A stretch of DNA of 64,000 nt from Solwaraspora sp. WMMA2056 (GTDB taxonomy: Bacteria; Actinomycetota; Actinomycetes; Mycobacteriales; Micromonosporaceae). Both the position numbers and the translations under genes were made by a program. Below the pieces are notes generated by a model, which was not told the origin of the DNA, searched no databases, and saw nothing but the letters and a program-made list of their open reading frames with translations. How positions within the stretch are numbered: position 1 is the first letter of the stretch; each line of letters starts with the position of its first letter. Of this stretch, positions 19,390-29,208 are shown in pieces. Where the stretch lies: the NCBI RefSeq assembly GCF_030345095.1, contig NZ_CP128360.1:3906001-3970000 (forward strand), in the 5' to 3' direction.

Positions 19390-19635
19390 TCAGCCAAGCG
19401 GTGCCACCTCGCGGAGGAATCCGCGCGCCCGCAGGAAGTCGCCGAGGCGGTCCTGATGCTGCGCGCAGGCCAGCCAGGTCTTGCGCCGGTCCGGGGTGTG
19501 CAGCCGGGGATTGTTCCACCGCAGCGCCCACGTCGCCGCCGCGCGACAGCCTTTGGCCGAGCAGATCAGTGGGTCGGCGGGCGCGTTGCCGGCAGGACCA
19601 GAAGGACTGTCGCCGGAATCGGAAACTGCGGTCAC
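19390..19635 (-). CDS. Small conserved actinobacterial protein with CxxxxC and DRRKTWxxC motifs
   Basis: 81 residues from GTG 19633-19635. Visible features are a Cys pair (CSAKGCRA), ATWALRWNNPRLHTPDRRKTWLACAQH, and a C-terminal helix ending FLREVAPLG. The spacing of Cys, Cys, Cys and His suggests a small zinc site. Proteins like this occur widely next to the PH-domain genes in actinomycetes, as far as I recall; no function is known to me. A longer form starting at 19743 is possible but adds a segment that does not look conserved. Confidence 0.68.
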   Translation of the reverse strand: MTAVSDSGDSPSGPAGNAPADPLICSAKGCRAAATWALRWNNPRLHTPDRRKTWLACAQHQDRLGDFLRARGFLREVAPLG

Positions 19636-19851
19636 CCGCCGAGTGTAGAAAGCCTGATTGGCGTAAGCGCCGGGCGGCCACGGGGGAAGCCGCCCGGCGA
19701 CGGCTGAATCGTACACACGCCGATCCCAGTTGTGTCTACCCACCTGACGGTGCTTTCTCGGCCCCTGCCCATAGGTTCGAGCCGGCGTGCGACGCTTAGG
19801 GCGGCACGACCCTTTCGACCGACGACGCCAGAACCACGCTGTGGAGGACCG

Positions 19852-21009
19852 GTGGCCCAGCCGACCACGCCCGAATCATCGACCCCGACCGGTGCCGGGG
19901 CACAGCCCGGCGCGAGCCCGGCGGCCGACGCGACCCTGCTCGAACGGGCGATGTTCGAGGTCAAACGAGTGATCGTCGGGCAGGACCGGATGGTCGAGCG
20001 GATGTTCGTCGCGCTGCTGGCGCGCGGACACTGCCTGCTCGAAGGGGTTCCCGGTGTGGCGAAGACCCTCGCCGTGGAGACCCTCGCGACCGTCGTCGGC
20101 GGCTCCTTCGCCCGCGTGCAGTTCACCCCGGACCTGGTGCCGGCCGACCTGGTCGGCACCCGCATCTACCGGCAGTCGAGCGAGAAGTTCGACATCGAAC
20201 TCGGGCCGGTCTTCGTCAACTTCCTGTTGGCTGACGAGATCAACCGGGCACCGGCCAAGGTGCAGTCGGCGTTGCTCGAGGTCATGAGTGAGCGGCAGGT
20301 CTCCCTGGGCGGACAGACCCACCCGGTGCCGGATCCGTTCCTGGTGATGGCCACCCAGAACCCGATCGAACAGGAAGGCGTCTATCCACTGCCGGAGGCA
20401 CAGCGGGACCGGTTCCTGATGAAGATCGTCGTGGGCTACCCGACCGATGCCGAGGAACGTGAGATCGTCTACCGGATGGGCGTCGAGTCACCGCGGCCGA
20501 GTGTGGTGTTCTCTCCGACCGATCTGATCGACCTGCAGCGCAAGGCCGACAAGGTCTTCGTGCACAACGCCCTGGTCGACTACACGGTACGGCTGGTGCT
20601 AGCCACCCGGTCGCCGGCCGAGCACGGCATGCCCGACGTCGCCCAGCTCATCCAGTACGGCGCAAGTCCTCGTGCCTCGCTCGGCATCGTCCGGGCCACC
20701 CGCGCGCTGGCCATGCTGCGGGGCCGCGACTACGCGCTGCCGCAGGACGTGCAGGACATCGCGCCCGACATCCTGCGGCACCGGCTGGTGCTCAGCTACG
20801 ACGCGCTCGCCGACGACGTGCCGGCCGACCACATCGTCGGACGGGTCATGTCCACGGTACCGTTGCCGACCGTCGCCCCCCGGCAGAACGCGGCCGTCCC
20901 GCCCGGGCCCGGGCAGCCGGGCGTCGCCGGGCAGCCGGGCATGCCGCTGCCGCCGAATGGTCCGGCCGCGCCGCAGGGCGTCGGCCCGTGGCCCGGGCAG
21001 CTGCCGTGA
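19852..21009 (+). CDS. MoxR-family AAA+ ATPase
   Basis: 385 residues. Walker A is EGVPGVAKT, Walker B is FLLADEINRAP, and sensor I lies in MATQNPIEQEG, all of the MoxR subgroup. The tail is Pro/Gly-rich. MoxR proteins act as chaperone-like ATPases together with DUF58 and VWA-domain proteins, exactly the two genes that follow. I start at GTG 19852, which has GGAGG at the right distance; an ATG at 19732 would add 40 unconserved residues. The stop overlaps the next start as GTGA. Confidence 0.9.
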   Translation: MAQPTTPESSTPTGAGAQPGASPAADATLLERAMFEVKRVIVGQDRMVERMFVALLARGHCLLEGVPGVAKTLAVETLATVVGGSFARVQFTPDLVPADLVGTRIYRQSSEKFDIELGPVFVNFLLADEINRAPAKVQSALLEVMSERQVSLGGQTHPVPDPFLVMATQNPIEQEGVYPLPEAQRDRFLMKIVVGYPTDAEEREIVYRMGVESPRPSVVFSPTDLIDLQRKADKVFVHNALVDYTVRLVLATRSPAEHGMPDVAQLIQYGASPRASLGIVRATRALAMLRGRDYALPQDVQDIAPDILRHRLVLSYDALADDVPADHIVGRVMSTVPLPTVAPRQNAAVPPGPGQPGVAGQPGMPLPPNGPAAPQGVGPWPGQLP

Positions 21010-21962
21010 CCGCACCCGCCGACCGGTCCGAGGCGGTGCTCTCCCGGCTCTACCTGACCGTCACCCGGCGGCTGGACGGGCTGTTGCAGGGCGACTACGT
21101 GGGTCTGCTGCCCGGGCCGGGCAGCGAAGCCGGCGAGTCCACCGAGTACCGCCCCGGCGACGACGTACGGCGGATGGACTGGCCGGTCACCGCGCGGACC
21201 ACCGTGGCGCACGTCCGCCGTACCGTCGCCGACCGGGAGTTGGAAGCCTGGATCGCGGTCGACCTGTCGGCCAGCCTCGACTTCGGCACCGCCCGTTGCC
21301 TCAAGCGGGACCTGGTGGTCGCTGCGGCGGCCGCGATGGTGCACCTGAGCGCCCGGGGCGGCAACCGGGTCGGTGCGGTGCTCGGCACCGGTGCCCCGGC
21401 GCAGGGCGGGTCGACGCGTCGGCTGCCCGCGCGTACCGGCCGTAAGGAGGCGCACGGGCTGCTGCGGGCGATCGCGGGCACACCGTCGCGGCCCGGCCGC
21501 AGCGACCTCGGCGCCCTGATCGACATGCTCAACCGGCCACCGCGTCGCCGTGGCGTCGCGGTGGTCATCTCCGATTTCATGGCTCCGCCGCAGCAGTGGG
21601 GCCGGGCGGTCCGCAAACTCGCCGTCCGCCACGACGTGCTCGCCGTCGAAGTGCTCGACCCGGTCGAGTTGGCGTTGCCCGACGTCGGTGTGGTGGAGTT
21701 GACCGACCCGGAGACCGGTGTGCTGCACGAGGTGCAGACCGCCGACCCCCGGCTGCGTCGACGGTACGCCGAGGCCGCCGCCGCGCAGCGGGCCGAGATC
21801 GCCCAGACGTTGCGCGGCGCCGGTGCCGCGCACCTGCGGCTGCGTACCGATTCGGACTGGCTGCTGGACATCGTCCGGTTCGTCGCCGGGCAGCGGCACG
21901 CCCGTACCCGTGGCATCGCCCGCCCGGCCCCCGCCCCGCGCCCGGAAAGCGAAGCTCGATGA
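21006..21962 (+). CDS. DUF58 domain protein
   Basis: 318 residues. The DUF58 signature is clear: STEYRPGDDVRRMDWPVTART, followed by a degenerate VWA-like region with VDLSASLDFG and VVISDFM. It has no membrane segment. DUF58 proteins form a functional unit with MoxR ATPases, with roles suggested in stress tolerance or cell-envelope assembly. It starts at GTG 21006, overlapping the moxR stop, and ends overlapping the next ATG (ATGA), so the three-gene operon is tightly coupled. Confidence 0.9.
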   Translation: MTAPADRSEAVLSRLYLTVTRRLDGLLQGDYVGLLPGPGSEAGESTEYRPGDDVRRMDWPVTARTTVAHVRRTVADRELEAWIAVDLSASLDFGTARCLKRDLVVAAAAAMVHLSARGGNRVGAVLGTGAPAQGGSTRRLPARTGRKEAHGLLRAIAGTPSRPGRSDLGALIDMLNRPPRRRGVAVVISDFMAPPQQWGRAVRKLAVRHDVLAVEVLDPVELALPDVGVVELTDPETGVLHEVQTADPRLRRRYAEAAAAQRAEIAQTLRGAGAAHLRLRTDSDWLLDIVRFVAGQRHARTRGIARPAPAPRPESEAR

Positions 21963-22909
21963 TCCGTTTCCTGCAGCCGTGGTGGCTGCTCGCCCTCCTG
22001 CCGGTCCTCGCCGTCACCGGCCTGTACGTCTGGCGGCAGTTCCGCCGCAAGGCCTACGCGATGCGGTTCACCAACGTGGACCTGCTGCGTACCCTCGCCC
22101 CCAAGGGCCTCGGCTGGCGTCGATACCTGGCCGCCGGTGCCTTCCTGCTCAGCCTGCTGGTGCTGGCCTCGGCCCTGGCCCGGCCGTCGATCGACGCCGA
22201 GGAGTCGCTGGAGCGGGCCACCGTCATCCTCGCCATCGACGTCTCCCTGTCGATGGAGGCCGACGACGTCGCGCCCAGCCGGATCGAGGCGGCGCAGCAG
22301 GCGGCCAAGGAGTTCGTCGCGGAACTGCCGGAGGGCTACAACATCGGGTTGGTCGCGTTCGCGAAGTCGGCGAACGTCCTGGTCGCTCCGACCAAGGACC
22401 GGCCGGCGGTGACCCAGGCGATCGACGGGCTGGTGCTGGCCGAGGCGACGGCCACCGGCGAGGCGGTGTTCACCTCGCTGGAGGCGATCCGGATGGTGCC
22501 GACCGACGGAGCCCAGGGGCCGCCGCCGGCACGGATCGTGCTGCTCTCGGACGGCTACCGCACCTCGGGCCGCTCCGTCGAGGAGGCGGCGGCCTCGGCG
22601 GCCGCCGCCAACGTGCCGGTGTCGACGATCGCGTTCGGGACCGACGACGGCCAGGTGCGCATCGGCGGTCAGGTGCAGCGGGTGCCGGTGGACCGGTTCG
22701 CCCTGGCGGAGCTCGCCGAGGCGACCAGCGGCTACTTCTACGAGGCGGCGACCGCCACCGAACTCAGCCAGGTGTACGAGGACATGGGCTCGTCGATCGG
22801 GCAGCGGACCGTGCCCCGGGAGATCACCCAGTGGTACGCGGCCCTGGCGTTGCTGCTGGCGCTGGGCTCGGCGGCGCTGAGTCTGGTGTGGACTTCGCGG
22901 CTGCCGTGA
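21959..22909 (+). CDS. VWA-domain membrane protein (BatA-like)
   Basis: 316 residues. Membrane helices flank a von Willebrand factor A domain: a start of PWWLLALLPVLAVTGLYVW and a second helix near residue 65 (AAGAFLLSLLVLASALA), then the VWA domain with an intact MIDAS motif DVSLS near residue 99 and LLSDGYRTSG, then a final helix. It probably anchors the MoxR/DUF58 complex at the membrane and binds a divalent metal. It is the last gene of the operon, followed by a strong hairpin. Confidence 0.9.
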   Translation: MIRFLQPWWLLALLPVLAVTGLYVWRQFRRKAYAMRFTNVDLLRTLAPKGLGWRRYLAAGAFLLSLLVLASALARPSIDAEESLERATVILAIDVSLSMEADDVAPSRIEAAQQAAKEFVAELPEGYNIGLVAFAKSANVLVAPTKDRPAVTQAIDGLVLAEATATGEAVFTSLEAIRMVPTDGAQGPPPARIVLLSDGYRTSGRSVEEAAASAAAANVPVSTIAFGTDDGQVRIGGQVQRVPVDRFALAELAEATSGYFYEAATATELSQVYEDMGSSIGQRTVPREITQWYAALALLLALGSAALSLVWTSRLP

Positions 22910-22973
22910 ATTGCGCCTGGCCCGGACGGGCCGGGACGGCTCGGGTGGCCTGCCGGTGACTCACCGGTCGGTT

Positions 22974-23008
22974 CCGGCCGGCCGGTGGGTCCACCACCGG
23001 CCGGCCGG
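22974..23008. terminator. GC-rich hairpin after the MoxR operon
   Basis: Perfect 15-bp arms (22974-22988 and 22994-23008) with a 5-nt loop lie 65 bp after the VWA gene stop and 12 bp beyond the stop of the small minus-strand gene. The position suits a bidirectional terminator. Confidence 0.7.
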
Positions 23009-23019
23009 ACCTTACCGCC

Positions 23020-23106
23020 CTACCTGGCGCTGCTGGCCAGCACGAAGATGACGGCGATCCAGACGGCGGCCAGGGTGAATCCCAACGGGGCGACGTAACG
23101 GTTCAT
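23020..23106 (-). CDS. 28-residue single-pass membrane peptide
   Basis: A short frame from ATG 23104-23106 to TAG at 23020 encodes MNRYVAPLGF, then a continuous hydrophobic stretch (TLAAVWIAVIFVLASS) and a terminal Arg. A short basic N-terminus followed by one ~17-residue helix is the classic form of a bacterial small membrane protein. The ribosome site is weak (GGAG 12 bases upstream). It lies between a terminator and the acyltransferase gene. Function unknown. Confidence 0.5.
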   Translation of the reverse strand: MNRYVAPLGFTLAAVWIAVIFVLASSAR

Positions 23107-23217
23107 CGGGGGCGGGCTCCGGCGACGGGGCGGTCACCCCCGGACAGGGGCGACCGGCAGGCGGGCTGACGGGCGACACTGGTGGACCACACGGGTGCAC
23201 CGGGAGCCGCGCTGCTG

Positions 23218-24516
23218 TCAGCGCGCTCGACCGGTGACCCGGCGGCGACTCGGAGGATCGCTATCTCGCACAGCGATCACCTCCACAGGTCGTCCGGGCG
23301 TTGAACCGGGCAAGAGCGTACACCCAGGCCGGCGTCGTGGCACAATCCGCAGCAGCACGATCAGTGCGACCGCGAGAATCGGCAGGTGGACGGCCCGGTC
23401 GGCGAGCCAGCCGGGATCGTCCGGCGGGGTGTGCAGACCGGCGACGGCGGTGCCGCCGGCGATCCACAGTGCGATGAACGTCGTCGCCAGCAGCACCGGT
23501 TGGTGCCACAGGTAGATGCCCATCGCGTGCCGGTTCACCGCCGCGACCGGCGTCCACCACCGGGCGGTGGTGTCGATCCGGCCCCGCAGGCACCTCAGGG
23601 CCAGCGCCGCCGCCCCGAGTTGCGCGCAGACCAGGGCCAGGGTCGCCAGCGACGGCGGGTCAAGGTTCGACCGGACCTGCCCCGGCAGGCCCACCGCACT
23701 GGTCGGGTACCCGCCGACCAGGGTCAGCGCGAGTAGCACCGCCACCCCGCCGACGAGCAGGCCGACGGCGTACCGGGCCGGCGGCGGACCGTACCCGGCC
23801 ATCAGCCCGCCAGCGAGGTACGGCAGGACCCAGGCGGCGACGACGGCCAGCATCGGCGGCAGGTGACCGGCGTCGGCGGCGACGACGATGGTGACCGCCG
23901 CCGTCAGGGCTGGCGTGACCGTCACGAAGGCCCGCTCCGGGCTGCGCCGTATGCCGCGCAGCAGCGGGCCGCACAGCGCCCGCAGGAACAGCAGCACGAC
24001 GAGGAACCACAACGGACTGACCGCCAGCTTCGCGACGGTCACCAGGCTGCCGGTGGGTGCACCGGCGAGGTAGCCGACGACCAGCGCGAGTGTCAGGCCG
24101 GCGGCGAACCCCAGCAACGGGCCGCGCAGCGTACGCAGCCATCCGCCGCTCGACCAGCCGCGCCCGCTCGACCCTTCGGGCCCGCCGGGTCGGTCCGCCC
24201 CGCCGGGGCGCGGTCCGCTGCTGCGGGCGGCGGCGAATCCGGCGGCGAAGAACAGCAGCCCCAGGGTCTGCGGCAGCCAGGACAGCGGATGCAGCCAGGT
24301 CATGTCGATCAACGGACTGTCGACGTGCAGCAGTCCGTCGCCGGTGAGCACCAGGGCGGTCACCCACCAGTGGCCGGCGACGATCCCGATGATGGCGAGC
24401 GCTCGGACCAGATCGACGACCGGCTCCCGCAGTGGCCGCGCCGGGTCCGCTGGCACCGTCGTCGGCGCGGTGGCTTCCGGCGGTACCGTCAGCTTCATCG
24501 TCTGCGCCGTGCTCAT
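23218..24516 (-). CDS. Acyltransferase-3 family membrane protein
   Basis: 432 residues with about ten hydrophobic segments. It starts with REPVVDLVRALAIIGIVAGHWW, the conserved Arg/His region of acyltransferase-3 (OafA-type) proteins, and later has AVNRHAMGIYLWHQPV. Such proteins move acyl groups onto sugars or other envelope molecules at the membrane. ATG 24514-24516 overlaps the stop of the upstream hydrolase as ATGA. Both are probably co-transcribed with the two-component system at 25421-27459, which suggests an envelope-modification output. The acceptor is unknown. Confidence 0.83.
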   Translation of the reverse strand: MSTAQTMKLTVPPEATAPTTVPADPARPLREPVVDLVRALAIIGIVAGHWWVTALVLTGDGLLHVDSPLIDMTWLHPLSWLPQTLGLLFFAAGFAAARSSGPRPGGADRPGGPEGSSGRGWSSGGWLRTLRGPLLGFAAGLTLALVVGYLAGAPTGSLVTVAKLAVSPLWFLVVLLFLRALCGPLLRGIRRSPERAFVTVTPALTAAVTIVVAADAGHLPPMLAVVAAWVLPYLAGGLMAGYGPPPARYAVGLLVGGVAVLLALTLVGGYPTSAVGLPGQVRSNLDPPSLATLALVCAQLGAAALALRCLRGRIDTTARWWTPVAAVNRHAMGIYLWHQPVLLATTFIALWIAGGTAVAGLHTPPDDPGWLADRAVHLPILAVALIVLLRIVPRRRPGCTLLPGSTPGRPVEVIAVRDSDPPSRRRVTGRAR

Positions 24517-25346
24517 CGGGCCACCGCCGTGAGCCGCGTGCCGGACCGGGTCGGGTCGTCGGCGAGCAGATCGGCGAGGGCGTCCAGGGTGCCGCTGCCG
24601 GGCCGCAGGTAGCCGTCGTGGCCGTCGACGCCGTCGGTCGGCAACGACCGGGCCCCGAACGTCGGGCCCGCCGGAGGCGTCCCGTGCCCGAATCCGGCCC
24701 ACCGTACCGACGGCACCCGCCGGATCCAGTCGTCGACGGCGGTGGCGTGCCAGACCTCGGCGCGGGTGCCGAGATCGGCGACGTGCTCCCGGCCCATCCC
24801 GGGAGCTCCGAGCGCGACGAGGTCGGTGACGCAGCCGTCGAGCCGTGGCGCGGCCAACCCGGCCACGATCGCGCCGTAGCTGTGTCCGACCACCACGACG
24901 GTTGCTTCCGGTTGCCGCCGGCACAACTCGGCGACGAACCCGACCAGCGCGGCCGCGCCGGCCTCGGCGCGGTCGGAGCGCAGCGCCGCCGGTCCGAACC
25001 CCTCCGGCGGGTCGTAACCGAGCCAGGCGACGACGGCGGTACGCGTCTCGCGCTGCTGCGCCGCCCCGTACAGCACCCGGGCCTGCACCGTCGGCGCACG
25101 GTGGGTGACGCCGCCGAGGCCCCGGTCGAACGTGGCCAGGGTGTTGTCCGTTCCGGGGATCAGCACCGCGATCCGCCGGGCGGTCGACAGGTCGCCGACG
25201 GCCTCGACGGCGGTGCCGTCACCGGTGATGTCGAACTCGAGGAACTGCCGTCCGGTGGTGTCCGGCCACAGGTCGGTCTGCCCGGCCGGGGCGGTGGCCA
25301 GTGCGGCACCGCACATCGTTGCGAGGGCGATCAGACGGATACGCAT
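24513..25346 (-). CDS. Alpha/beta hydrolase (DUF1023-like), probably exported
   Basis: 277 residues. A hydrophobic start (RLIALATMCGAALATAPAG) looks like a signal peptide or anchor. The hydrolase core has IPGTDNTLATFDRG, the nucleophile elbow VVVGHSYGAIVAG (catalytic Ser), APGMGREH, and a late His in VDGHDGYL. This matches the DUF1023-type actinobacterial hydrolases. Substrate unknown. It is followed with a 4-base overlap by the acyltransferase, so the two may act on the same acyl ester at the cell surface. Confidence 0.8.
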   Translation of the reverse strand: MRIRLIALATMCGAALATAPAGQTDLWPDTTGRQFLEFDITGDGTAVEAVGDLSTARRIAVLIPGTDNTLATFDRGLGGVTHRAPTVQARVLYGAAQQRETRTAVVAWLGYDPPEGFGPAALRSDRAEAGAAALVGFVAELCRRQPEATVVVVGHSYGAIVAGLAAPRLDGCVTDLVALGAPGMGREHVADLGTRAEVWHATAVDDWIRRVPSVRWAGFGHGTPPAGPTFGARSLPTDGVDGHDGYLRPGSGTLDALADLLADDPTRSGTRLTAVAR

Positions 25347-25420
25347 ACCGACGAGCCTGCGGTCGGGGTGTGGTCACCCGCGTCGTGCCACGGAGCCAGC
25401 TTCGGCGTCGTACCCGAGGG

Positions 25421-26086
25421 CTATTCGCCGGCGGTGACCAGACCCGACTCGTAGGCGACGACGACCGCCTGTGCCCGGTCCCGGACACCGAGTTTGCTGA
25501 GGATCCGTCCAACGTGGGTCTTGACCGTCTGCTCGGCCACGACCAGGTCGGCGGCGATCTCACCGTTGGACCGGCCCCGGGCGATCAACCGCAGCACCTC
25601 GGTCTCCCGGTCGGTCAGCGAGGTCAGCGACACCGGGCGGGGACGGTGCTGTCCGGGGCGCGTGGCGAACTCGGCGATCAGCCGGCGGGTGACCGACGGT
25701 GACAACAGCCCGTCGCCGGCGGCCACCACCCGTACGGCGTTGACCAGGTCGGCCGCCGGCGCGTCCTTGAGCAGGAAGCCGCTGGCCCCGGCCCGCAGTG
25801 CTTCGTAGACGTAGTCGTCGAGGTCGAACGTGGTGAGGATCAGCACCCGGGGCGGTTCCTCGCGGGACCGCCCGTCGAGCAGTTGGCGGGTGGCAGCGAT
25901 CCCGTCCAGCACCGGCATCCGGACATCCATCAGGACCACGTCGGGGTCGAGGCGGCGGGCCGCGCTGACCGCGTCGGCGCCGTTGGCGGCGTCACCGACC
26001 ACCACCAGGTCCGGTTGGGCACCGAGCAGAGCACCGAAACCCTGCCGGACCATCGCCTGGTCGTCGGCGATCAACACTTTGATCAT
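25421..26086 (-). CDS. NarL/LuxR-family response regulator
   Basis: 221 residues. The receiver domain has the acidic pair ADDQ, the phosphoacceptor Asp in VVLMDVRMP, and Lys in LLKDAP. The C-terminal LuxR helix-turn-helix is LTDRETEVLRLIARGRSNGEIAADL, with VAEQTVKTHVGRILSKLGV. It lies 26 bp downstream of its cognate kinase gene and probably controls the hydrolase and acyltransferase genes behind it, or its own operon. Confidence 0.93.
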   Translation of the reverse strand: MIKVLIADDQAMVRQGFGALLGAQPDLVVVGDAANGADAVSAARRLDPDVVLMDVRMPVLDGIAATRQLLDGRSREEPPRVLILTTFDLDDYVYEALRAGASGFLLKDAPAADLVNAVRVVAAGDGLLSPSVTRRLIAEFATRPGQHRPRPVSLTSLTDRETEVLRLIARGRSNGEIAADLVVAEQTVKTHVGRILSKLGVRDRAQAVVVAYESGLVTAGE

Positions 26087-26112
26087 GTCGTCCTTCGCTC
26101 GTCGCCAGCACG

Positions 26113-27459
26113 CTACCCGGTGGGCCGGTCCGGGTCGGCTCCGCCATCGGCGTCAGCACCGGTGGCGCCGTCGACGGTGGTGTCGCCGGCTGCGGTGTCG
26201 GTCGGGCGGTACGGCAACCAGGCGGTGACCACGAAGCTGGACCGGCCGTCCGGACCGGCGGAGAATCTACCGCCCAGCAGCTCGGCCCGTTCCCGCATCC
26301 CGATCAGCCCGTGCCCCCCGGTAGAGCCTTCCTGGCCGGCGGCCAGCTGAGCGGGCCCGTTGCTGACCCGTACCACCAGACGCGCGACCGTGGTCCGCAG
26401 CTCGACCCGGACCTTCGCCCCGGGTGCGTGCCGGCCGGCGTTGGTCAACGCCTCCTGCACGATCCGGTAGGCCGCCAACCCGACCGGTTCGGCCACGGCG
26501 AGCGTGGCCAGGTGCGGGTCCGCCGCCAACTCGACGTCGAGCCCGGCCCGGCGGGCGGAGTCGACCATCTCGGCGACGTCGGCCAGCCCAGGTTGTGGGC
26601 TGCGCTGGGCCCGTTCCGTCTCGCTGCGCAGCACCCCGAGCAGCCGGCGCATGTCGGCGAGCGCGGCGCGGGCGGCACCGGCGATCGCGGTGAACTCGTC
26701 GTGGGTCGGCGCGGTCAGCCCGGCCAGCCGGTACGGCGCGGTCTCCGCCTGCACGGCGATCATCGACATGTGGTGGGCGACGACGTCGTGCATCTCCCGG
26801 GCGATCCGGGCCCGTTCCTCCAGCACCGCCCGCCGCTGCCGCTCCTGCTGGGTGACGACGGTCTGGCTGGCCAGCGCGTGCTGACTGACCCGCCGCCGGC
26901 GTACCTGGTCGGCGACCGCGATGACCAGCGCGATGAGTCCGACCAGCAGATAACTGCCGTCCGAGCCGGTGAACACGAGTACGGGCAGTGCGGTCACCGC
27001 CCCGGCCGTCGCCGAGACCCGCAGCTCGGCTCGCAGGCCCAGCACCGCCAGCACGCACAGCAGAGCCAGGAACTGGAACGGACTCCACGGGAATCCGAAC
27101 GGATACCAGACCATCCCGGGGAACAGCAGCAGGAACGCGATCTGCCAGGCCCGCAACGGCCGGAGATAGGCGAGCGCTGCCGGTGCGACGCTGACGAAGC
27201 CGAGGATCGGCCCGAGCGGTTTGGGCAGGTGGTCGGCCTCGTACAGGTCGAGCGCCGCGATGGCGCCGAGCAGGAGGAACAGCGCGAACGCGAGCCGCCG
27301 GCCGACGACCCGCCACCGGCCGGGTGGGGTGGTGGCGGGCGCCGGCGGATAGTCCGGCCCGGAGATCAGCTGACGCCACGTCTGCCGGACCTGCCCGATC
27401 GCACTGCCGTTCACCGCTGTCACCACCGCGAGGCTACGACCGGACCGACCAGGTGTCAT
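26113..27459 (-). CDS. Membrane sensor histidine kinase (HisKA_3 type)
   Basis: 448 residues. Four to six membrane helices (about 50-190) precede a HisKA_3 phosphoacceptor helix (RARIAREMHDVVAHHMSMIAVQ, phosphorylated His in EMHDVV) and a HATPase_c domain with EALTNAGRHAPGA and GGHGLIGMRERAELLGG. There is no large extracellular sensor domain, so the signal is probably sensed within the membrane. The acidic tail is low-complexity. The ATG at 27459 lacks a clear ribosome site, and GTG starts ~12 codons later are equally possible. It is divergent from fabG across 89 bp. Confidence 0.88.
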   Translation of the reverse strand: MTPGRSGRSLAVVTAVNGSAIGQVRQTWRQLISGPDYPPAPATTPPGRWRVVGRRLAFALFLLLGAIAALDLYEADHLPKPLGPILGFVSVAPAALAYLRPLRAWQIAFLLLFPGMVWYPFGFPWSPFQFLALLCVLAVLGLRAELRVSATAGAVTALPVLVFTGSDGSYLLVGLIALVIAVADQVRRRRVSQHALASQTVVTQQERQRRAVLEERARIAREMHDVVAHHMSMIAVQAETAPYRLAGLTAPTHDEFTAIAGAARAALADMRRLLGVLRSETERAQRSPQPGLADVAEMVDSARRAGLDVELAADPHLATLAVAEPVGLAAYRIVQEALTNAGRHAPGAKVRVELRTTVARLVVRVSNGPAQLAAGQEGSTGGHGLIGMRERAELLGGRFSAGPDGRSSFVVTAWLPYRPTDTAAGDTTVDGATGADADGGADPDRPTG

Positions 27460-27536
27460 GACACCGTGGGGCTAGTACCCCCGGGTTACTGCTTACCCGG
27501 CGGTAGCACCTAGTCTCCAAGCCGGATCATCCATGA

Positions 27537-28256
<720 letters not shown>

Positions 28257-28366
28257 CGCCGCCGTCGGGCTGAGCCCGAACCTCGCCGGCTCCGCCCATC
28301 GCATTCCGGCTCCATCGGCTTCACCTTCCGGCTCCATCGAGCATCGACCATCGAACGGAGAACCCT

Positions 28367-29134
28367 GTGTCCGCACTGCTGGCCGGTAAGCGGCTGCTCG
28401 TCACCGGTGTCATCACCGACCAGTCGATCGCCTTCTCGGTGGCCAAACTGGCCCAGGAGAACGGCGCCACCGTCGTGCTGACCGGGTTCGGCCGGATGTC
28501 CCTGGTCGAACGGATCGCCAAGCGGCTGCCCGCCGAGGCCCCGGTGATCGAACTGGACGTGACCAGCGCCGACCATCTCGCCGCCCTGCCCGACCGGGTC
28601 CGCGAGCACGTCGACGGTCTCGACGGGGTGGTGCACTCGATCGGGTTCGCCCCGCAGAGCTGCCTCGGCGGTGGATTCCTCGACGCGCCCTGGGAGGACG
28701 TGGCGACCGCGCTGCACGTCTCCACCTACTCGTACAAGTCGTTGGCGATGGCGGCGCTGCCGCTGATGCGCCCGGGTGGCGCGGTCGTCGGGCTCACCTT
28801 CGACGCCACTCTGGCCTGGCCGGTGTACGACTGGATGGGCGTGGCCAAGGCCGGCCTGGAGTCCGCCTCCCGCTACCTGGCGCTGCACCTGGGGCCGAAG
28901 GGCATCCGCAGCAACCTGGTCTCCGCCGGGCCGCTGCGCACGATGGCGGCCAAGTCGATCCCTGGCTTCGAGGCCTTCGAACACGCCTGGACCGAGCGGG
29001 CGCCGTTGGGCTGGGAGTTGACCGACCAGGAGCCGGCCGCGCGGGCCTGCCTGGCGCTGCTGTCGGACTGGTTCCCGGCGACCACCGGCGAGATCGTGCA
29101 CGTCGACGGAGGTTTCCACGCCGTCGGGGCGTGA
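28367..29134 (+). CDS. inhA: Enoyl-ACP reductase (NADH), InhA/FabI family
   Basis: 255 residues. Catalyses the last reduction of the fatty-acid elongation cycle. The unusual cofactor motif [13 protein letters not shown] and the catalytic [10 protein letters not shown] (Tyr six residues before Lys) are those of InhA/FabI rather than classical SDRs, as is SIGFAPQ. The start is GTG 28367. It sits 110 bp behind fabG and 74 bp before hemH, matching the mycobacterial operon. This family is the known target of isoniazid adducts and triclosan. Confidence 0.93.
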   Translation: MSALLAGKRLLVTGVITDQSIAFSVAKLAQENGATVVLTGFGRMSLVERIAKRLPAEAPVIELDVTSADHLAALPDRVREHVDGLDGVVHSIGFAPQSCLGGGFLDAPWEDVATALHVSTYSYKSLAMAALPLMRPGGAVVGLTFDATLAWPVYDWMGVAKAGLESASRYLALHLGPKGIRSNLVSAGPLRTMAAKSIPGFEAFEHAWTERAPLGWELTDQEPAARACLALLSDWFPATTGEIVHVDGGFHAVGA

Positions 29135-29208
29135 CCGGCGAGGCTGACCGGCGGAGCGATCCGGGGTGCGCCGCCGACGGCGCGCCTCGGACCAGGAACA
29201 ATGGCGTC

